64,000 bases of DNA from NCBI GenBank assembly GCA_032719365.1, contig CM064870.1:40208194-40272193 (forward strand), written 5' to 3'. This DNA is from Prinsepia uniflora. Lineage: Eukaryota > Streptophyta > Magnoliopsida > Rosales > Rosaceae. Shown one piece after another: positions 43,900 through 55,013 of the stretch. A program made the position numbers and the translations under genes. Below the pieces are notes generated by a model. It was given only the letters and a program-made list of their open reading frames with translations. It was not told the DNA's origin and ran no database searches. Numbering within the stretch: position 1 is the stretch's first letter; each line of letters opens with the position of its first letter.

Positions 43900-45590
43900 A
43901 GCAAGTTCTTGTATGATGTGTTCAGAATCGTGTAGGTTTCAAACTTGGACCGAGGAGGAGGGCGCTCGGTGCGTTGCTCGTTGGGCCGGTGCTCCCGTTG
44001 GCCTTTTCCCTGACGGGGGCCTTAGTGGTCATGGCCTCTGTCCATCTTTCTCGGGTTGTAGGAGGGGGTGTAGTCCTTCCTCTTTCCACTCGGAGAGTTG
44101 TGGTGCTGATTCTGGCCTGATACAGCTTGTTGGGGAGCCGACTACTGTGGGGTGTGGCTCGATCGATAAGTGTTGGTCGACTCCCCGGTGCTGGGTCGGT
44201 ATGTGTTGCCCGCTGTGGCAACGCCCTTGTTAGTCAGTAGCTCGGCCTAGGCATTAATGGCTGCCTATTTCATTAACTCATTATAGGTAGACCAACCTTG
44301 AGTATGTGTGGCGTACCTGAAGTGAGACTCGCGCAGGGCGCCCTTGAAAGCCATGAAGGCCGTCCTATCATCGAACTCGGTGCACCGAGAGTACTCCAAC
44401 CTGAACCAAGCAGCGTATGCACGCAGAGTTTCAGTTTCCCCTTTCTTCAGGAGGAAGATATCATCGGCTGAGAAGAGTCTGTCAGTCTGGATCATGAATT
44501 GATTCAGAAAAACCTTGGTGAGCTGCGCAAAAGAGTCGACGGAGTCGGGCTCTAGTCAGTAGAACCAGTTGATTATAGCGTCGGTAAGGGTGGAGCTGAC
44601 AACCAAGCAGCGGGCCTCGTCGGTTAGGCTAGAGAAGGAGACGGCTAACCAGAAGTTGTTGAGGTGGTTGATTGGGTCGGTCTGCCCGGTGTAGAGGGGG
44701 ATCTTGAGCGCCTTGATCGTGTGGCCGTACTGAAAAAAGTTGATTCGGTCTGTGATCGGTCCCAAGCTAGGTCCGCCCCAAGTATGTGTCTGGGGTGTCT
44801 CTTTCTCGGCCTCGAGGCACCTCACGCGGTCGAGGAGCTGTTGAACCATTGGGTCGGCGCTGGGGGCCTTGCTCGGGTAAGGGTAGTAGGTGCACTAGGG
44901 AGCCAATGACGTGTCCCGCTGGGATGAGTTTCCTCGGTTTCTTCAGGACTTGGTGCTGCGCGGGAGACGCTCGGATCGCCGGGCACTGAGGATCTCCTAG
45001 GAAGAGTCCGCTCCCTCGGTGACCAAAATGGGGGTGTTCCCGCCACGGGAGCGCTGGTGCGGGCCAGCTTCGGGTCGTGTCCGATCAGTCTATTCTGTTA
45101 CTCGTAGATCCTTATCCCCGCGAAACTCGAGTCGGATTGGGCTGAGTTGCCTGCACTCCAGTCTGGAGGTGCCACTTAGGGCTTTGCGGGCGTCGAGGTA
45201 GATCCTGGTCCTCTGAGTGCCCTTTCCAGGAATGACCAGGAGCTTCTGGCCCTTCTCGGTTGGTGCGGCTGTGGTAGCAGCCTTACCCTTGTCGGCGGCT
45301 CGACGGATCCTCTCGGCGCGTTCTGCGCACTCAAACACCACGCGGTCGGCCCCACGGATTTCATCTTGAGCGTGGCGAGCGTTCAGCTCGGCCTGAGCTG
45401 CCTGTAATTGGGCTACAACCTCGGTGATTGCCCACTGAGCTCGGTATAGCCCACCTCGAGGGAGGTGTCCCTGGGCCCTCGGCTAGGTGCGGGTGTAACT
45501 TCGCCATCCACGTTGTCATGCATGCTGGAAGATGGGAGGGTAATGTTGTTTTTGGCTCGGTAGAGTGGAGGGCAAATTTAGTCAGTTTCC
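43900..45590 (-). pseudogene. gag of the Tat element, decayed
   Basis: The N-terminal part (45590-44900) is Pro/Ser-rich and low in conservation. The capsid-like gag domain starts near 44800: LGPITDRINFFQYGHTIKALKIPLYTGQTDPINHLNNFWLAV, then after a break QTDRLFSADDIFLLKKGETETLRAYAAWFRLEYSRC...MAFKGALRESHFRYATHTQGWSTYNELMK (44495-44265). The tail (44220-43920) is basic. At least one stop separates the two halves. It would form the element's particle. Confidence 0.75.
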
Positions 45591-45607
45591 CACAGACGGC
45601 GTCAAAC

Positions 45608-46248
45608 TGTTGATACACGAAATGTGCAAACCTAGGAAGTGAATGCTACTCTCCCACGTTCCTTGTGTAGACTTGAAAGAGAATGAAACTGGTCGGTCGA
45701 TCAAAGTATAAGCACTGGTGTGGTACCAGCTCAAAGATAGTCTGACGTCCAAGTTAGTGGTCGGACTAAGGTATTGGTTAAGTGTTAATTGTGTACTGTA
45801 AAGTAGTTGTGGACAGTAAATGCTTAGTACCTTTATACGACAAATGGACCCTTTTTGTATGGGTGTGGTGAATATAATAATTGCATTCACTCGATGTGGG
45901 ACAAATGTCAATTGCTGTGGGACTGACACATGGAGGGGCTGTCCAGACCGCACTGGGGTTTGTTCATATGAATGGGCTTGGACCCCTTGGGCTTGTGTTG
46001 GGTGGAAGTATTCGGCCTTCAGGTCGGTCTGGCCCGACGTATCGACCGACGAAGAGTAGGCTTCCAGAGTCGGTCAGCGGCATGGTGCTGGAAGAGGACT
46101 GGGCATTTGGGTCGATCGGGGCCGACATGTCGAGCCGGCAGAGCACTGGGCCTCCAATGTTGATCTGGATTGATCGTCATTTGGTAATGGACTGGGCCTG
46201 CAGTCAGTCTGAGCTTCTTGCTCGGTCTGGGCCGATATGGTATGAACA
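45608..46248 (-). mobile_element. 5' LTR of the Tat element
   Basis: Partner of 39772-40414. The primer region (minus strand GACGCCGTCTGTGGGAA, about 45587-45603) adjoins its low-coordinate end. On its other side a (CA)(TA) run follows, which blurs the target duplication. Confidence 0.88.
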
Positions 46249-46507
46249 CACACATATATATATATATTAATTACTAAAAAAATCTGTTATTTGATTGATT
46301 TTTTATATATTATATTATTTTATAGACATGTTCAATTATTATTAATGCGTAAAAATAATTTGATAGATTGAAAGTGGGAGTCCATATCACGGAATGCAAA
46401 GTATTATCTATTAAAAATTAACCCGAAATACCACAACAAACTTCATAAGCACGTAACCTCAGCAATAAATGGTAACTGGTGAAATACTATCGTTCGAAGT
46501 AAAAGCC

Positions 46508-46510
<3 letters not shown>

Positions 46511-46558
<48 letters not shown>
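46511..46558. repeat. (AG)24 microsatellite in the ERF 3' region
   Basis: Forty-eight bases of perfect AG repeats about 220 bases after the stop codon of the ERF gene, probably in or near its 3' untranslated region. Confidence 0.95.
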
Positions 46559-46561
<3 letters not shown>

Positions 46562-46781
46562 CATGAGTAAGTTAATGAAATCATCTTGAAGAAGCAGTAG
46601 TATAATGAGAAGGCTGATCGGCTTGAGAATCAGCACGCTGAGCGAGAGTGTGATCCCGACCTGCGGGTGGTCTGAGGGGAAGCGAAGTCGACGTCTAACT
46701 ATGAGTCCAAAAAGTTGAAGAAAAGGCAGGTGGTGGTGGTGAAGAAGAAGAGGAAGACACAGAGGAAGGAACTGGAGAAGA

Positions 46782-48087
46782 TTAAGAAGCAGATGGAGAT
46801 TGCGAGGACGAAAAAACCATCTGACCACAAAGGCTGAAAGGTTGTTTGCTGACCCCCATTTGAGGACTTGTTGTTGAAGTCATGATGATGTCACTGGAAG
46901 ACATTTGGGTGTTTGGAGGAGTAAAAGTGGTGACATTTTCTGGGAAGTTGAGTTTGGCCTTGTTGCCTCTGAATCGGAGGGCGGCTTCGTCGTAGGCATG
47001 AGCGGCTGCCTCCGCTGTTTCAAAAGTGCCGAGCCATACTCTTGCAGCCTTGAAGGGGTCTCTGATTTCAGCTGCCCATTTGCCCCATGGCCTCTGTCTC
47101 ACTCCTCTGTATTTTCTCCTTATTGGCTCTGATGCTATTTGGGTTTTAGCATTGTATACATATGCCCTACTACTACTTGTGGTACTTGGAGTTGGAGGGA
47201 ATATTACTGCACTTTCTGTAGTAGCAATAGCTGCTGCTCTGTTGCATAACCCTTCTGTAAGGGAATCATATACGGTGAAGTAAATGTCAACAAGTTAATC
47301 AATAAAAATGATCCACTTTGTTGGAAAGTATTGTTTACTTAAGAATTGATACTCAACCAGATTTAGTTGATTTATTTCTTCGAGTTAAATTACTTATAAT
47401 GTAGAATTATGATTCTGTATAAATTATTTATGAATTAGTAGAATTCTGATTTTGTATAAAATAGAAAATTATGTTTTTTTATTATCACTTGCCTTAAAAG
47501 AAATAAAGAAATTAATTACCTCCAAAACCAGAGGCTGAAGCGTTCCCCTGCTGTGGAAATTCAGGAAAAGATGTACAAAGCCTTGTGACGGAGTCAGAGC
47601 CACCAGCTTCCGCTTCTCTTGCCCTCTTATTACTTCCAACACATGCCACCCTCGAATCAATATTCCCGGAATCTGAAGTTCCGCCGCCGATGTTTGATGA
47701 AATGATTAACTCCCCAGCAGCTGCCGGACAAGTACAAGATACCTCATCATCACCGTTCCCAGCCACCACATGCGTCAAGGCCGAAACCATGGCTGACATT
47801 TCCTTCTCCCTATCCAACTGCAGCAGCATTGACGATGCCACCGATGCTAAAATCCCACCACCACCACTACCACCGACACGACGGTGCCGTTGTTGCTGCT
47901 GCTGCAGCTGCTGCAGCTGCTGCTGTTGGTGTTGTGAGAAAAACAGGGGTTCATGGAGCCATTCTTCGTGTGTACGCCTTGCCGCACTCTGCTCTTTCCC
48001 TATTGAATCCGCCACCTTTAGTAATGATACAAATATAAAAATGCTCACCAGGCCAATTACTTTATGTGAGAAATGTTCTCCCGTCAA
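46782..48087 (-). CDS. ABR1-like: ABR1-type AP2/ERF transcription factor (ERF group X), 5' end unresolved
   Basis: Two visible exons on the minus strand: 48087 (or 48015) to 47520 and 47254 to 46782, joined by a 265-bp GT-AG intron in phase 1. The AP2/ERF domain (about 47120-46940) reads RRKYRGVRQRPWGKWAAEIRDP...AARVWLGTFET...AYDEAALRFRGNKAKLNFPE, with the Ala and Asp typical of the ERF class that binds GCC boxes. Upstream, REKEMSAMVSALTHVVAGN is the signature of ABR1 and relatives, which act in ABA, wounding and stress responses. A Gln-rich run precedes it. No ATG is in frame at the 5' end; relatives begin MCxLK before an intron and then VAN, and here ctaaag-GTGGCGGAT (48015) fits that acceptor, so a tiny first exon should lie further upstream. 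The C-terminus after the domain is short (about 50 residues). No stop or frameshift is seen, so it may be active. Confidence 0.88.
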
Positions 48088-50069
48088 GTTTAGGTTTGAA
48101 CCGGCTATTTGGAGGTGTTTTTATATATAAATATATTTGTTTATACAAAGGATTTAATATGCGCCGGCATGAAGAGGTCGGCTAATTTGTCTCTGCTGCA
48201 CCGGCTTCGGGCCGAAGCAACTATTAATTATTCGTTTTAGATATTTCTGTCGAACACGAGAAGGTGCTTGCGTGTTGTTTGTGCGTGATCGACTAAGCTA
48301 CGTACGGTTTGTAAGCACCAAATTAGAAATTTAGAATTAGTATTACTATTAGATTGGCTAGAAAGGAAGGAATTTCTTGAGTCAAAAGTCAAAACAAGTA
48401 AGTATGAATCCAAAAAAGAGAAACACATAAATGACAGTGTGAAGTGTGAACGCATCCAAAACATAGCCTGCCAGGTACCTGCTGGCTGCTGCAAGTACAT
48501 AAGCTATTTGCACATTTTTTATTCACTGTCCTACGTACGGGACCTTTTAATTTAAACAGAGATAATCGACTAATTGAACTCGATATATAACTACTAAATT
48601 TGTAAATTCGAATTCAATTTTAAAATGAGTTTGATTTCGCTTACTATTAATCTCAATGTTTGTTATGTATCTTATATAGTTAGTAATTTTAATTAATAAA
48701 TAATTGATTAATATAATGTGATAAAATATCATTCTTTTCATATTGTTCTTGGGAGTAAATCTTTGGGCAATTAACTAATACATCTTTATTAACATATAAA
48801 TATCTAATCTAATTTAAAGAACAATAATTAAAAACAATAATTCTTCAAAAATACTTTTAAATTTAAAAATTATTTATCTTCCGATATTAAATAATTCGGT
48901 TAATTTCGTATAGTTTAGGATTTAATTCTTGAATTTTGTACTAAAATTCAAGAATTAAATCCTATGTCCTACGAGTTTCCACAACCATCTCACCCCCCCC
49001 CCCCCCCCCCAAAAAAAAAAAAATTGTATACCCTACCGTTGAATTCCAAACAATACAGATTTTATTTTTTATTTTATAGAAAAAATTCAATTGTAACTAT
49101 ATAAAATATATATATATATATAATATTTATTATATGCATAATATAATAAAAGGCTTAAGAGACCAAAAAAATCAAACATTAAAGGATACATGGGGTAAAA
49201 AGGACAAAAAAAGACATGTGAAATTTATTATTTATAAATTCTGTTTAGAAACTTTTGAATAAAAAAAATTTTGAACTAAGGTTTTATTTTGTTAAATATA
49301 TAAATATTAAAAAATTTAAACAAAACTAAAAGTTATTAAATATGTAATAATAATTTACTTTAAATCTTTCTACTATATTATTTAATTAGTCGGCGTGGAG
49401 ATGCAGACAGAAAAAGAGCAGCCGACATGAAGATCAATATGAAGGCGATGGTATAGTCCGGTGGGTACGTAATTAGTAGCATCTATCACCGTCGTCTATT
49501 TGCATAATTCCATCCATTATTTTAAAAGCAACTAGCTAGTGGAAGTAAAACCTGCAAGTCGAAGGAGAGAGAGAGAGAAAAAATCCCCCAAATAACTAAG
49601 CCCCATGTCATTTTCAATTTCTGGTTATACACTACCAGCCAAATTTTGTACTCAGTTATAAATTTATGATTCCAATTCCACAAAATGACTATATTAAAGA
49701 TTAATTTATTTAAGCATTATTATGATCGATCTAGTACTAGTTATACTCATTTTAATATGCAGAAAAATTGTTGTAATTAATTGGTCTGATTCAGCATTTT
49801 CACCTCACAAAAATTAAAATTTAATTTGTATTCACACACAAAATAATTAAGCCACAAAACACGAAGGTTTTGTAAACCTCTTCCACTATATATACCTTGG
49901 GGTTATACTAATATAATTCCATTTATCAAATGACATTTTTATTTACTTTTTCAGATTCAATTATCATAAAATATTAGGGGAGCACACGAGGATTAGGGGA
50001 GCACACGAGGATGACGGTGTTGCCCGATTCCAAATATGAAAAAAATGCTCTCAATATGTATAGACAATA
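48088..50069. other. AT-rich region upstream of the ERF gene
   Basis: No gene is seen. Contains a C18-A13 run (48993-49023), a short (GA)6 tract near 49567, TATA-like AT runs, and a tandem ttaggggagcacacgagga pair at 49975-50012. It should contain the promoter and the small first exon of the ERF gene, which I could not place; atgtgtttctc on the minus strand near 48428 is one candidate start but lacks a matching donor. Confidence 0.5.
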
Positions 50070-50227
50070 AGTCAACTTTGAATTGTTTCAAAGTCAACTT
50101 TGACTTGTTTCAAAGTCAACTTTGACTTGTTTCAAAGTCATTTCAAAGTCAACTTTGACTTGTTTCAAAGTCAACTTTAACTTGTTTCAAAGTCAACTTT
50201 GACTTGTTTCAAAGTCAAAGGTCAAAG
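50070..50227. promoter_or_regulatory. Tandem W-box array (six 22-bp units plus a partial)
   Basis: Units of agtcaactttgacttgttt plus caa start at 50070, 50092, 50114, 50147, 50169 and 50191, with an 11-base partial at 50136. Each full unit has AGTCAA and TTGACT, two opposed W-box cores (TTGACY, bound by WRKY factors), as a near palindrome; units 1 and 5 carry one change that removes one core. The array lies about 2 kb upstream of the ERF gene. A regulatory role is inference; the repeats are plain. Confidence 0.7.
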
Positions 50228-50919
50228 CAAGAAGTAGAGGTTTGCTTGTTTTGTTGGGCAGGGGGCTATCGTATGGGGGACGAAACAAGATGGGCGGAGC
50301 TTTACGCTTTAGAATGAATGAAGGCGTCCACCCATCGTTGCACATTTGGAATGCACGCACACCAATGATGAGATCCATTAGCATGAGTGCCCGACTCCAC
50401 TGTCCATGTCCAAACGTGAAACCACAGACTTTGATACGCTAATTATGGAATTTTAAATTATCCAAACATTTTACAGTTTTCATTAAGCTTCGAGTCTAGT
50501 TAGGATTAATTGATTTAATACTGCAAAATTGGGAAGAAAATAAAAATTTATTATTTTATATACACAATTATAAAAAAAATAAAAAATAGTCCAGTCTTTT
50601 TTGAAGTTTTTAGAGTGGCGTAAAACTAATCATTTTGGTTCTATGTCAAAATATTAGCACATCTTAGAAAATTTCTAGTTCTTTCATTCTCTGTCACATG
50701 TTCTATAATTTACTATAATGTTCAAAATACTTCTTGTAATGATATTGACACGTACAAATACTTATATATTAAATAATACATTTAACGGATAAATATATTA
50801 TTAATTAGAATATTATCCAATGATAAATAATATTTATTTGGGAATTATTTATTCTTAAAAATCAATCCATAAATAGTATCTTTTTAAAAAGAATTACTAT
50901 TAGTTATAAAACACATCAA
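50228..50919. other. AT-rich spacer, no gene seen
   Basis: A short GC-richer piece (50235-50430) has open frames without recognisable content. The rest is AT-rich. Probably upstream region of the promoter-like block at 50920. Confidence 0.4.
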
Positions 50920-51041
50920 CCAATCAGAAAGGCTTATAACTCATGAGCCTTCAATATAAATAGAGGCTCTCACCTCAATATTAAAGGTAATCCTTAATTT
51001 TTCTACAAGCATTCATGGCCGAAAATACAGCACTGATCTTC
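50920..51041 (+). promoter_or_regulatory. Promoter-like block and first nine codons of a gene cut by an LTR
   Basis: CCAAT box at 50920-50924, TATA box TATAAATAG at 50955-50963, and the first ATG downstream at 51015 starts MAENTALIF, 27 bases before LTR L5 begins at 51042. Spacing (about 31 bases between CCAAT and TATA, 52 from the TATA box to ATG) is that of a plant gene. The rest of the gene is not in the window. The coding claim rests on a short frame, so confidence is moderate. Confidence 0.45.
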
Positions 51042-51926
51042 TGTAACGACTCGTCCCGAGTTCCGGGATTAGATTAGTGACTAATGAAGAATTAGTGAGA
51101 TTAATCGATGATTCGTTGAGCGAAATCGAACGGACGGTGAAAAATGACCGTTTTACCCCTAATCGTAGGAAAAATGTTGACTTTTGACTCGGAGAGTCAA
51201 ACGTACGAGAGCCGATAACCGTGACATAGAATGGGACGTCATGAGTCCGTAGACAGGTAGCACGTTGGAATTGCAGGTCGGACGGAAAAGTTATGGTCAC
51301 GGGAGTGAAATCGGTTAAACTTACGTTCCGAGAATTCGAGTGAAATAATAATAAAATAATGAAATCTAATCAATGATTATGGACCCTTGGATGAGTGACA
51401 AGTGTCACTCATCCCATGATTTGGAACCCCTAATTTGTGGATCTATGTCTATTGGTTAATTAATTAATTAATTAAACTCACATTTCTCATCTTTCATCTC
51501 AGCCGTCCATCTCACTCTCAGCCATTCATCCCTACCCTTTATCATCATCACCAAATATCATCTTCACGATCTCATTTCCTCCTTAAACCGTGAAGAACAA
51601 AAAACCCCCCAAAAACCACCCGAACACTTACAACAACCCAACCCCGCCTAAACCATTGCTGGACTAGATGTAGAAAGGAGCTGGGTGGCATGTGGAGTCA
51701 CCCAAGGGGACTCACGGCGGTGACACGATGGTGGTAAGCCGGAAACCCGAGAACCCCATATTTTCTCATTTTCGAAACCACCAACCGTGACGTGTATGGT
51801 TGTTTCTGAGTGTTAGGACTTGTGCTAGGGACAAAACAAAGAGATTTGGTGATGGTTTCGTGGACCCAGATGGCCGAAAAAGCTAGGAACGGGGTGGAGG
51901 AAATCTAGGCTACTCGTTTTGAAATA

Positions 51927-51931
51927 CAGGT
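51927..51931. repeat. Target-site duplication CAGGT (left, element B)
   Basis: Exact partner of 61056-61060. Confidence 0.95.
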
Positions 51932-54900
51932 TGTTAGGACCGGTCCCAAATCCCCCGGGATTAACGTGGGACCCGCCTGATCCCGTCTGACACGAAGTGT
52001 CAGACCAGGGAAAATTCCATTCATTAGCCCTCGCCGGGGCTATCAGAGTGCGTCAGGATCGTAGGAGGAGGGGAGTGATGTCTCGTCTCTGCTACAGTCT
52101 GCATCCGCGATCAACCTGAAAGGCATTAAAACACGAAAACTGTGAGTGGACAATTTAAACATTTCATTAAAAACCTGTTCGCATAAAGACATTTATGCCC
52201 TTCATAAAAGCATATGCATGCATTCCAAACCATTTATCAATTATTCATAAAAACCACTTGAAAATATTCTCAAAACCTTTCAAGGGTTCATGCCCCGCCC
52301 CATAAACCGTCATGACTCATAAATCCATTTGGGTCCTCGACCCAAAATCACAACTCAAAAACCATCAATCAAAACATGGGAACTCAGCCCCAAATCATGT
52401 CACATGGGTCTCAGCCCAAAACCTTTCTCAGTGAAATACCAACACACAGAATACGGGGTCTCTGCCCCCAAATCATTTCTAAAACATAAAATACAGGGCC
52501 ACCACCCTAAAACCACTTTCCAAAGAACCTCATACGTACCGTCATACGTATAACCCATCTTAGGCACTTCCGGAGAAGATGCCAACTCGAGGCACACAAC
52601 CCCTAAGGAACACATCTCCGATATAGTCACGATATCAATCATCTCTATCTAGTGTGCACACTACTCAGGGTCTCACTCCGAGTCTTCTCCCAGGAATCTC
52701 CATCTGGGAGGCTCAATCACTAGATCTAGTCCGAGCTCTCTCTCTGGATCTAGTCCACACATCTCTCCGGAATCTGGTCCAGGTCGACGCTGGAGGAGAC
52801 CATATAATCATATGGTGGGTTCATTCACACTTTCAAATACTCTTTTCTTTCTTTCTCAAATCACTTTTCAACTGGGTCTCAAACCCGATTCATTTCAACA
52901 GGATTCCTCGAATCCGATTCAAATCACTTTCACAGGCCTCGGCCTAAATCCTCAGTTCAACTGGGTCTCATGCCCGAATTCTCATTTCACAATTCGAACT
53001 GGGACTCAAGCCCGATGTCACAATCAACAGGGCCTCAAGCCCGATATCACGACTAACTGGGCCCTAAGCCCGAAACCATAACTCAACGAGACCTCACGTC
53101 CGATTTCACAACCAACGGGGCCTTAAGCCCGATATCTCAACCAAATGGGTCTCAGGCCCGATATCATAAATCAATGGGGTATCAAGCCCGATAGTACCAG
53201 TAACTGGGCCTCAAACCCGAATCGTAAACCAACTGGACCCTCGGTCCGATCGTATCGCTCAAACGGACCCTAGGTCCGATTCCTCGTCAATTCAAACGGA
53301 CTCCAAGTCCGAGAGTTTGCAAATCAAATGGGTCTCATGCCCGATTTCATATTTCCAAATCCAAAATCCATTTATTAAACCCTCGTTGAAAACATGGTAC
53401 GCAAAGGTACGGCATAAAGCCGAAAACCTCGAAAAACGTGCAAATATGTCGATCTTAAGCTACCACAACCAAATGTACTCAAGGCATCACAAAATATATT
53501 CTAAAACAATTATAAAATATTTATGCATGCATCGAATTCGAAAGAAAGGTCCACTCACAGACCGTCTGAAGCCACGCCACGATACGCGTGTCATAATCGT
53601 CTCCCGGGTTAATCATCGCCTCCGGAATTCCTGAACCTGTCTAAATCGGAATAGAAGGTTATTAACTACTTAAATAACCCCACACTAAGGCCCCGTAATT
53701 TTCCGGATTTTCTAACTATTTTTAAAATCGAACCTAAACCTTCGGACAGCCCAAAACCTATCGAAACGATGTCCGATTGACACGAAACCAGTCCCAAAAT
53801 GTTCGTTACACCGAATAGATGATTTCGTATGTTGGAACCATTCCCCAATTCCTCCTCACGCGCTCGCAGGCCCCCCTAGACTGGCCTGCACGTGGGCCCA
53901 CACGCCGGCTACTATGGATCATCCCTGTCCCTGCGACGGCTGGTTCAGACCGGCGTGACCGGTTCGACTCATTTCCTCCCTCAATTATCGTCTGTTTGCC
54001 TCCATTTCAATTCTAAAATTCCTCTTTTCTCAATTCCTATCTAACCCAATCCATAAACCTAAGAAAAACCGTCCAAAATCTATGGTTCAAGTTTGAACCT
54101 CACGGTTCATTTTTCCCAAAACCTTCCATGGCTTCCAAAGCCGCCCAACCACCATACAAACCTTCTTAAAACTCCCTAAGCAACCTATTTAAATCAACCA
54201 AACCATCCAAATCATCCCATAATCATTAAATCGATAAAACATGGAAAAAAACTCAAACCGGGTACCTTCTCGGTCCATGGCCGCCGTCCACGGTGGCGTC
54301 GCCTCCCGCCTGCCACCGTCGTCAATATTCACTCCTCTCACTCTTAGGGCCTCACAGATGAAAATAAGGGAGATTGGTTTGGGTTTGGGGTGGAAGTTTT
54401 GATCGGTTTGGGTGGGTTTGGAAATGGAAAATGATAGATGGAAATGGGAGGGGAGATGCATGAATGAAAATGTTGGCCAGTGGATGAGTGACACTTGTCA
54501 CTCATCCATTGGGCCGCTGACAAAACCCTGGGCCCCACCTAATTCCACTTGCCTCGAAAGACGTGTTATTGTGAATAGCACTTCACAACTTCAGTGAACC
54601 GTAACTTCGCCGTCGAACGTCCAAATTCGACGTACGGTCTGTCTATGGATTCGTATCATCCCGATCTACGTAACGGTCTTCGGTCCTCGGCCATTGGACC
54701 TCTCGGGTCACAAGTCAACTTTTCATCCAAATTACCAAAATGCCCTTGGACTTCCGAACGTCATAACTTCCTCCTCGAACGTCGGAATCGAGCGTGCCAC
54801 CTGTCTATGAACTCGTGATGTCACGAACTACGTCACAGTCATTGGTCAAAGTCCAATTGACCGCCTGAATGAAAATTCAACGATTCGCCCATTTCAGGGG

Positions 54901-55013
54901 CAAAATCGTCATTTCGCCCGAACGTCTACTAACCCTCGTTAAATCTCTGATTAGTCTCACTAATCCGTCATTAATTCTTAATTAATCCCGTTAATTCAGG
55001 ACGGGTCGTCATA
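51932..55013 (-). mobile_element. 3' LTR of element B
   Basis: Minus strand starts TATGACGACCCG (G to A in TGTGACG) and ends TCCTAACA. Carries the hairpin array at 52870-53345 and the bZIP-like site at 54814-54825, where one CpG is decayed (CGTGATGTCACG). Confidence 0.9.
52870..53345. repeat. Covarying hairpin-unit array in element B 3' LTR
   Basis: About fifteen units at 30-40-base spacing, each with a short inverted repeat. Examples: GGACCCTCGGTCC (53235-53247), GGACCCTAGGTCC (53265-53277), GGACTCCAAGTCC (53298-53310), GGGCCTCAAGCCC (near 53028), AGGCCTCGGCCT (near 52936). Stem bases differ between units but remain complementary. The same array is at 58915-59395 in the other LTR. Confidence 0.85.

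Larger units (their letters stand above)
39772..46248 (-). mobile_element. Tat-lineage Ty3/gypsy retrotransposon, internally deleted
   Basis: Reads on the minus strand. 5' LTR 45608-46248 and 3' LTR 39772-40414, about 640 bp each, TGTTGATRCACGAAATG...GGTATGAACA. Beside the 5' LTR the minus strand has a GACGCCGTCTGTGGGAA primer-site region, the usual Tat-type wording; beside the 3' LTR is the purine tract cttgggggacttc. Coding order gag, protease, RNase H, integrase N-terminus is kept, but reverse transcriptase and most of integrase are missing. An antisense ORF lies between pol and the 3' LTR, the layout of Grande/RIRE2-type Tat elements. TSD is probably CATAT (39767-39771; 46253-46257) with a CACA slip on the right. 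Confidence 0.88.

Noticed and set aside
47585..48130. 181-codon plus-strand frame
   Set aside because: Shadow of the ERF exon on the other strand. The Cys run is the antisense of the Gln repeat.
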